The translations under genes were made by a program, and so were the position numbers. DNA of 19,581 bases from an uncultured Odoribacter sp. (GTDB lineage Bacteria; Bacteroidota; Bacteroidia; Bacteroidales; Marinifilaceae): contig CAMWQQ010000009.1 in NCBI GenBank assembly GCA_947176455.1, positions 1-19,581 on the forward strand, read 5' to 3'. Below, piece by piece: positions 14,322-19,581 of the stretch (positions are counted from its first letter, which is position 1; each line of letters opens with the position of its first letter). Under the pieces are notes generated by a model. That model was not told the origin of the DNA. It was given only the letters and a program-made list of their open reading frames with translations, and did not search any database.

Positions 14322-15764
14322 ATGAAACTCAAAATAAAAAATACGATCTACGGGCTTAGTCTACTGGTATTGATAACCTCGTGTGATAATTTTCTCGACG
14401 TGCATCCCAAGGGGGAAGTGGTTGGCGAAGATCTACTCACTGGACGTAAAGGGTTCGAAAACGCACTATACGGAGTCTATGCTTCTATGCGAGGCGACAA
14501 AGCCTATGGTGCTTATATGACCTATTATATTATGGATGTTCTTGCTCAATATTTCAATTGTGATGGGAATAACAATATTACGGATCTTTCCGCTTTTAAA
14601 TACAGGGAAAATCCAGCAATAACCCAAGTATTCTACGATATCTGGAGCACGATGTACCAGAACATCTCGTATGTTAACAACATTTTGATTAACTTGGAGA
14701 ATCAATCGCCCAAGACGCTTGAATTTTACGACATTTATAAAGGCGAAGCGTTGGGACTCCGTGCCTATATGCACTTCGACCTCCTTCGTCTCTACTCAGA
14801 CCAAGCAACTACTGCCAATACTCGCGGTATAGTCTATAACACAGCTTTTTCACTAAAACCATCGGACATACTGCCCAAAACAGAGGTGTATAAACGCATC
14901 ATTGCAGAACTGCGCGAAGCTGAAAAATTGCTGGACAACAAAGAGCTTTATCAAAAGGCTTCTCCTGAAGATGGCTTTTTCCAGGACCAGGCGATTCACT
15001 TTAACCTTCAGGCAGTACGTGCCACGCTTGCTCGCGTATACCTCACTTCGGAGAACATCGACAGTGCCTATTACTATGCCAACAAAGTCATTAAAGAAGG
15101 TGGCTTTGAATTGGTGGAAAAAACAGAAATCGCAAATGACATTATCGGAACCCTTTCCAAAAAAGAGACCATTTTTGGATTGTATGCAAAAGAGAGTTTC
15201 TACACCCGGACAAAAGAAGATTTGTATAATGCCATTTCGTTCTCAAGTCTTGACCCATGGAACAATATTGCTACTGTGTACCAGCAAGGTGGTGGGGGTA
15301 ACGATTACCGCTGGGCAGCATGGTTTCAGACCATCACAAGCAGTCTTCGGTTTGTCAAATTGACAGATACCTATCAACTAAACGCAGGAAACCGTCCGCA
15401 AGGACAGATTCCAGGCATCAACCTTATCCGGTTACCGGAAATGTACTACATTGTCGCCGAGTGCCTGCTGCGCAAAAATGACCCGGTAGCTGCCGACTAT
15501 TTCAATGCCGTTCTGGAAAGTCGGGGACTCGTGGCACTTGATGACCGCATACCTGCCGAACCGTTGACTTTGGAGAAAATCACGCAGGAACGCTATAAAG
15601 AGTTTGTCGGTGAAGGGCAGACCTTCTTCAATATGAAACGTCTCAACCTTGACATCCAATCCATCACAGGCGAAATCCTTCCGGCAGACAACAATATCTA
15701 CGTTGTGCCTATTCCGGAAGAAGAATTCAGCTACCGAAATGAAGTTTATAAAATTGAACAATAA
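14322..15764 (+). CDS. SusD/RagB-family outer-membrane lipoprotein
   Basis: This 480-residue surface lipoprotein is the lid of the preceding transducer. The signal peptide ends in the lipobox ITSC, making Cys21 the lipidated residue, and DNFLDVHPKGEV follows, the classic SusD opening. The N-terminal part has GFENALYGVYASMRG and a helical region where tetratricopeptide-like packing is usual (GEALGLRAYMHFDLLRLYSD). The C-terminal SusD domain holds LIRLPEMYYIVAECLLRKND, and the end is VVPIPEEEFSYRNEV. It lies between the receptor (10 bases before) and the DUF4843 gene (11 bases after), so it is within one operon. Sequence is distant from the other SusD in this window, so the two systems probably take different substrates. 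Confidence 0.93.
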   Translation: MKLKIKNTIYGLSLLVLITSCDNFLDVHPKGEVVGEDLLTGRKGFENALYGVYASMRGDKAYGAYMTYYIMDVLAQYFNCDGNNNITDLSAFKYRENPAITQVFYDIWSTMYQNISYVNNILINLENQSPKTLEFYDIYKGEALGLRAYMHFDLLRLYSDQATTANTRGIVYNTAFSLKPSDILPKTEVYKRIIAELREAEKLLDNKELYQKASPEDGFFQDQAIHFNLQAVRATLARVYLTSENIDSAYYYANKVIKEGGFELVEKTEIANDIIGTLSKKETIFGLYAKESFYTRTKEDLYNAISFSSLDPWNNIATVYQQGGGGNDYRWAAWFQTITSSLRFVKLTDTYQLNAGNRPQGQIPGINLIRLPEMYYIVAECLLRKNDPVAADYFNAVLESRGLVALDDRIPAEPLTLEKITQERYKEFVGEGQTFFNMKRLNLDIQSITGEILPADNNIYVVPIPEEEFSYRNEVYKIEQ

Positions 15765-15775
15765 AATAAAGAACC

Positions 15776-16570
15776 ATGAAACATACGATATTATTTCTTT
15801 TCATCGGCTTGTTTATCGCCTCGTGTCAAGAGACGGATTATCCGACTTTTAACGATTCCGTCATTGATATTTATTTTACCCAGGATTCCGTCAGTTATTC
15901 TTTCGGAGTTGCACCGTTGAGTATGACTGAGTATGTGATTAATCTTCCGGTACGCATCATCGGAGCACCCAATAAGGAGGTTGCCCGGAACTTCAAAATC
16001 GAGGTGATTGATAAGCGCACCAATGCCGAATCTCCTTTGCATTATACTGTACCGGAATCATTTATGATAGATAAAGACTCCATCAATGCCGTAGTACCGG
16101 TTACCTTAAAACGTTCTGAACTTGGAGACACCGAATGGACGGTTGCTTTTCGATTATTGCCAAATGACTATTTCAATCCAACGGCACAAACAGAAAAAGA
16201 AATCAGTTGCGAAACTATCATTACTTTTAACAATGTCGTCAGCAAACCGAATTGGACAAACTGGGCAGGGAATTTTGGATGGTCAGAAAGTAATATGGGA
16301 CCTTGGAATCCGGTGGTATATGTGACTTTTATGGATTTTTTCCACCAATTGGAGGAAAAAGTGCCGGCAACTTACAACGCTTTGGTAGAAAGATACGGGG
16401 AAAACCTAGATCAGAAATATAATGATCCCAATAGAGGTCTCATAGATTTCGGAGGATGGGATTATGATTTTAGTTATACTCTCCAGAAGTATGTCTGCGG
16501 ACCGATGTATGAATACTTTCAGGCACATCCGGAATTGGGAGTAACTGATTTTCCAAAACCTAATGTATAA
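15776..16570 (+). CDS. DUF4843 lipoprotein
   Basis: This 264-residue lipoprotein has the lipobox IASC (Cys17) and then QETDYPTFNDSVIDIYFTQD. DUF4843 proteins start this way and are encoded downstream of susD in Bacteroidetes operons of this kind. The middle is beta-rich and reads like an immunoglobulin-like domain (INLPVRIIGAPNKEVARNF, VPVTLKRSE, WTVAFRLLPNDYF). The C-terminal third is rich in tryptophan and tyrosine (NWTNWAGNFGWSESNMGPWN, FGGWDYDFSYTLQKYVCGP). No catalytic motif is seen. A role as an accessory surface protein that binds substrate or stabilises the SusCD complex is inferred from position only. Spacing is 11 bases from susD and 17 bases to the PKD-like gene. Confidence 0.82.
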   Translation: MKHTILFLFIGLFIASCQETDYPTFNDSVIDIYFTQDSVSYSFGVAPLSMTEYVINLPVRIIGAPNKEVARNFKIEVIDKRTNAESPLHYTVPESFMIDKDSINAVVPVTLKRSELGDTEWTVAFRLLPNDYFNPTAQTEKEISCETIITFNNVVSKPNWTNWAGNFGWSESNMGPWNPVVYVTFMDFFHQLEEKVPATYNALVERYGENLDQKYNDPNRGLIDFGGWDYDFSYTLQKYVCGPMYEYFQAHPELGVTDFPKPNV

Positions 16571-16587
16571 CCGAAAAGAAAAATACT

Positions 16588-18021
16588 ATGAAAACATTAA
16601 AATACCTATTTATCGTTCTCTGTCTTCCTTTCCTGACCGGTTGCTTCAAGGATGAAACTACCGTGGATACGGTACGTATTTCAGAAATCAGTATCGATAC
16701 ACTGAGGATGCAGAAGATCTATAACATCGATCAAAACGAAGAGTTGCTTATCTCTACAGAAGGGTTGGTCAGCCAGAGCGAACACCAGTTGCCTCTCGCC
16801 TATGAGTGGGAAGTGAACTACAAATTTTACTCGGATTCTTCTGCTCTCCGTTTTGTGAGCAATGAATTAGGTTCTTTCCCTGCACGCTTGAAAATAAGCA
16901 ATGAGCATGGCAGTAGTTTCTATGAATTTACCTTAAATGTTAATTCTGCCTACGAAAAAGGCATTGCCATCCTGAGTGCCGATTCAGACGGCAAGCCTAT
17001 GCTTTCCATTATGCGGGAATTGAGCGACAAAGAAGTTGCCGACGGGAAAAAACGTTTTTTCAATACCAACTGCTTGGAGGTAACTAATCCGGATGTAGAG
17101 TTTCCCCGCTATCCCACTGATTTCGGACAACGGGACAAACAACTCTTTATTAGTTTTAAAGGTCAACCCTCTGTGTACGCATTGAATAGCCAAATGCTGA
17201 ATGTGGAAAACATCATCTCTGACGGGAATCCGGATTTTATTCCTGAAAGGATACTTGTCGCAGATAATGGTGCAAAAGCTTCACCTGTTCTTTCAGAAAG
17301 CAATAAAATTTATAAAATGGCAACCTTGGAAGGGTTGGTTGTGAATTATGGAGCTTTAATGACATCCACTTATGATAAAAACATTGTTTTAAGCAAAGGA
17401 ACTCTCTATCAAACCTATTATATCTTTTGGGATACTCAGGAAGAAACTATCGTAGATTTTAATGATTATTACGAAGACAAAGCCTCCAATGAAGGACTGG
17501 ATTTTACAGGTCATACACCAATAGCTTTGTATGAACGCGATGAAGACTATTTTACAATGATTACCCGTAAAGACGGCATATTCATGAAAACTTCTATTGC
17601 ATACGAATGGTTCATATGGGATAGCGACTATACAGAACAAAGTTTCGGTCTTTCCGATAATCAGGTTGTCATTAACGGAACTCCGGAACTCACATCAGAA
17701 AGTCCTTACGTTTCTAACACGACATATCAATGCCTGTATTATGCTTCCGGTAATAAAATTTACCGTTGGTATTATAATACTGCTACGTCATTTCCCACAG
17801 AGCCTTGGCGCATACTAGACGACCTGGAAGGGGCGGAAATCACCAGTTTGGCTGTCAGTCCGGATGACCAACAACTTTATGTCGGTGTTTGTCAGTCTTC
17901 GGCAAGTGGATTGAACGGTTCGTTTTACCTGCTAAACTGCGATAGTGGCAAGAACGAAGGAGAATCTCCTTACCTGAATGTTGCATACAAGCCTCTGAAA
18001 ATAGTTCATAAACCCCGATAA
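16588..18021 (+). CDS. PKD-like family lipoprotein
   Basis: This 477-residue lipoprotein has the lipobox LTGC (Cys19). The N-terminal part contains a beta-sandwich like a PKD domain: YNIDQNEELLISTEGLVSQ, then LPLAYEWEV (the Y-x-W core strand of PKD folds) and ARLKISNEHGSSFYEFTLNV. The rest, from AYEKGIAILSADSDGKPMLS on, contains repeated beta-strand segments that could form a propeller (KIYKMATLEG, KIYRWYYNT, ITSLAVSPDDQQLYVGVC). This layout matches the Bacteroidetes PKD-like family that follows DUF4843 genes in STN-receptor operons. No enzyme motif is seen. It is probably a surface binding subunit, inferred from context. The gene is AT-rich in places compared with the first SusCD operon. A strong hairpin follows the stop. 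Confidence 0.8.
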   Translation: MKTLKYLFIVLCLPFLTGCFKDETTVDTVRISEISIDTLRMQKIYNIDQNEELLISTEGLVSQSEHQLPLAYEWEVNYKFYSDSSALRFVSNELGSFPARLKISNEHGSSFYEFTLNVNSAYEKGIAILSADSDGKPMLSIMRELSDKEVADGKKRFFNTNCLEVTNPDVEFPRYPTDFGQRDKQLFISFKGQPSVYALNSQMLNVENIISDGNPDFIPERILVADNGAKASPVLSESNKIYKMATLEGLVVNYGALMTSTYDKNIVLSKGTLYQTYYIFWDTQEETIVDFNDYYEDKASNEGLDFTGHTPIALYERDEDYFTMITRKDGIFMKTSIAYEWFIWDSDYTEQSFGLSDNQVVINGTPELTSESPYVSNTTYQCLYYASGNKIYRWYYNTATSFPTEPWRILDDLEGAEITSLAVSPDDQQLYVGVCQSSASGLNGSFYLLNCDSGKNEGESPYLNVAYKPLKIVHKPR

Positions 18022-18040
18022 CTTTTTACATCACCAACCG

Positions 18041-18090
18041 GAGAATGTGCTCTGAAAGGAAGCTCCTTTCGGCACATTCTCTGCTTTTTT
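18041..18090 (+). terminator. Strong intrinsic terminator or attenuator between the PKD-like and TlpA genes
   Basis: GAGAATGTGC (18041-18050) pairs perfectly with GCACATTCTC (18072-18081). Inside it, GAAAGGA pairs with TCCTTTC around a 3-base loop. Six T follow (18085-18090). It is a textbook terminator, yet its T run ends only nine bases before the next ATG, and no promoter is visible in between. It may set a lower level of TlpA by partial readthrough. Confidence 0.85.
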
Positions 18091-18099
18091 GCAATAACT

Positions 18100-19410
18100 A
18101 TGAAAAAGGCACTCATTTATTTTCTTATGCTCCTTTGCTTCGCCTGTCGGAGCAAACAGGAGAATCCTTTTACCGGAACCCTTCGCGTTGACGGGAATAC
18201 CGTCGTTGAAACCCTCGGCATCCAAACTCCGGATACGTTGCTTTACGTTACAACAGACAGCACCGGGCGCTTTTTCGTGTCGCTCCCGTTCCACGAAGCT
18301 GCTTTCTGTCGTCTTTTCGGTGTTGCCACCACTGGAAAAGAACGTTGGCAATTCGCTACTCCCGTTGCCCTGCAAGCCGGGAAAGCCGTACATCTTGACT
18401 TCTATCTAACCGACAATCGGACAAGCATCACTGCCATAGACCGGAACAACCGGGCATTACAAATGTTTCGCGAATGGTCAGAGGTTAAAACTCGTAACCT
18501 CTGGAAGAATCCTCCTGCTGAAACGGAACTTGCTTCCCAACTTGCTTCCTTTCCAAGTGAAGCCCTCCGCATCATCGGTGAGGAACATCCCGGGCATTCG
18601 ACGGCTGATTTCCTTAACACGTGGGCAAGCATAGAATATCTGAGTCTTGCGCATAACCTTTCCAGCAGGAAGATGTCCGCAACACTCACTGCCCAGTTGC
18701 CTGCCATTCCCCAAATCCTTGACGTTCCCTATTGGCAACTTTTTTATGGTAGCAGTCTCTACATTATCGAATACCTGCAACAAAATGCTTCGGAGCCTGA
18801 AGACCAGATTCGTATTTTGCAGGAACAGTTCCGTACCCCGGAAATCCGGACAAAAGTCACCCGTCAAATCATCGAACGCTATCTCCGGCAACATCCTTAC
18901 TCGGAAGAACATCTGGCACGTCTTGAAAAACTTTGCCAGGAGCAAATCGACAAGGAACAACTTTTACAACAATTCCGCGACAAACGCTATGCTTCCCCTG
19001 GTGCGCCCCTTCCAGAAGTCGTATTTGAGGATAAGGCGGGAAACAAACATCGGCTCACCGAGTTTTCCGGCAAGTATATTTATATTGATTTGTGGGCATC
19101 ATGGTGCGGTCCTTGTGTGGCAGAAGTTCCCTATTTGAAAAAGCTGGAAAAAGAACTGAAGCGGAAAGATTTTGTTTTCGTCAGCATTTCTTTGGATGAA
19201 AAACGTCGGAATTGGGAGAAAAAGCTGGAACAGCTGGAGATGCACGGGCATCAGTGGATTGTCCCGAACGCTGATTTTGCAAATATGATGAACATCAAGG
19301 GTATTCCGCATTTTATGCTTTACGGGAAAGATGGTAAGCTATTGGAATATAATGCGTCCCGTCCTTCATCGGGCGAGGTGTTGAAAAGCAGACTTGACCG
19401 TTTGCCGTGA
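18100..19410 (+). CDS. TlpA-like thioredoxin-fold lipoprotein
   Basis: This 436-residue lipoprotein has the lipobox CFAC (Cys16). Residues about 20-105 are a beta-rich N-terminal domain like those of other Bacteroidetes TlpA/DUF4369-type proteins. Residues 110-295 are mostly helical and unassigned. The C-terminal thioredoxin/redoxin domain covers about 300-436: APLPEVVFEDKAGNKHRL, then IDLWASWCGPCVAEVP with the active site W335-C-G-P-C339, and GIPHFML with the cis-proline at 403. It should be a membrane-anchored disulphide reductase or related thiol-redox protein outside the cytoplasm. The gene has the same direction as the uptake operon, 78 bases after it but behind a strong hairpin. TlpA-like genes commonly close operons of this type, which suggests a shared role; the client is unknown. 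Confidence 0.9.
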   Translation: MKKALIYFLMLLCFACRSKQENPFTGTLRVDGNTVVETLGIQTPDTLLYVTTDSTGRFFVSLPFHEAAFCRLFGVATTGKERWQFATPVALQAGKAVHLDFYLTDNRTSITAIDRNNRALQMFREWSEVKTRNLWKNPPAETELASQLASFPSEALRIIGEEHPGHSTADFLNTWASIEYLSLAHNLSSRKMSATLTAQLPAIPQILDVPYWQLFYGSSLYIIEYLQQNASEPEDQIRILQEQFRTPEIRTKVTRQIIERYLRQHPYSEEHLARLEKLCQEQIDKEQLLQQFRDKRYASPGAPLPEVVFEDKAGNKHRLTEFSGKYIYIDLWASWCGPCVAEVPYLKKLEKELKRKDFVFVSISLDEKRRNWEKKLEQLEMHGHQWIVPNADFANMMNIKGIPHFMLYGKDGKLLEYNASRPSSGEVLKSRLDRLP

Positions 19411-19454
19411 TTCGCCTACAGGAATCTTGGCAGGCAAAATATAGGTATTGTCTT

Positions 19455-19483
19455 TTTGGAGTCCGAAAATATCGTTAGTTTTG
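19455..19483 (+). promoter_or_regulatory. Promoter for the last, truncated gene
   Basis: TTTG at 19455-19458 and an exact -7 box TAGTTTTG at 19476-19483 are separated by 17 bases. This is the best full -33/-7 match in the window. It would start transcription near 19490, about 40 bases before the next ATG, making that gene independent of the TlpA unit. Confidence 0.55.
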
Positions 19484-19531
19484 TGCTGAGTGAGTTTCGT
19501 TTTCGGATGATGAAACGGTAAAATACCTGAA

Positions 19532-19581
19532 ATGATGAATGATAAGAGTTTTGAGCAGGTCAAGCAACGGTTTATGGAGAT
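19532..19581 (+). CDS. Start of an unidentified gene (3' truncated by window)
   Basis: An open frame from a double ATG (19532 and 19535) reads MMNDKSFEQVKQRFME up to the window edge without a stop. A good promoter lies about 50 bases upstream. Sixteen residues are too few to name a family. There is no signal peptide in what is visible, so a cytosolic protein is likely. No clear terminator was found in the 121 bases between the TlpA stop and this start. Confidence 0.5.
   Translation, partial: MMNDKSFEQVKQRFME

Noticed and set aside
19411..19445. Possible terminator after the TlpA gene (TTTGCC...GGCAAA)
   Set aside because: The arms are six bases with a loop of over 20 bases and no run of T follows. 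It is too weak to call.
1..19581. Insertion sequences, tRNA/attachment sites, CRISPR arrays, riboswitches
   Set aside because: No transposase other than the Rpn-type tail, no terminal inverted repeats, no spaced direct-repeat array, no cloverleaf and no known riboswitch core were found on reading both strands.

Overview
The window reads as a chromosomal segment of a gut-type Bacteroidota (order Bacteroidales; Odoribacteraceae or a near relative is plausible but not provable here). The reasons are two SusC/SusD outer-membrane pairs, an ECF sigma/FecR pair next to a TonB receptor with an STN domain, many Bacteroidetes-type lipoproteins, TAnnTTTG-type promoter elements, and start codons mostly without Shine-Dalgarno sites. 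I see no tRNA, rRNA, CRISPR array or intact insertion sequence. No gene-free stretch exceeds about 210 bases.

Layout. (1) 2-226: the 3' end of an Rpn/PD-(D/E)XK nuclease-transposase family gene, with a 12-bp tandem repeat encoding an EGxx tail, then a small terminator. (2) 429-4994: a minimal SusC/SusD pair (no STN domain, no regulator or enzyme attached), closed by a strong terminator. (3) 5176-5658: a CYTH-domain protein, convergent with (4) a leftward cluster from 9032 down to 5670: lemA, a DUF3137 membrane protein, a CaCA-type calcium/sodium antiporter and a double-CDGSH iron-sulphur protein. (5) 9165-19410: a rightward regulated uptake operon made of an ECF sigma factor, a FecR-type anti-sigma factor, an STN-containing SusC-type transducer, a SusD lipoprotein, a DUF4843 lipoprotein, a PKD-like lipoprotein and, after a strong hairpin/terminator, a TlpA-like thioredoxin lipoprotein. 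(6) 19532-end: the first codons of another gene behind a good promoter.

How the genes work together. Block 5 has every part of a trans-envelope signalling and import system. Substrate bound by the SusD lid and the transducer barrel is imported with TonB energy. The STN domain signals to the periplasmic part of FecR, which releases the sigma factor to transcribe the operon. DUF4843 and the PKD-like protein are probably extra surface lipoproteins of the receptor, and TlpA is a periplasmic thiol-redox partner. No glycosidase, protease or other substrate-telling enzyme is present, so the cargo of either SusCD system cannot be named.

The least explained signals are non-coding: a perfect hairpin six bases before the fecR start, a structured leader before the first susC, and an intrinsic-terminator hairpin that fills the gap before the TlpA gene. 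None of these amounts to a clearly new system. The protein families are known ones, and the regulatory structures are the parts most worth testing.
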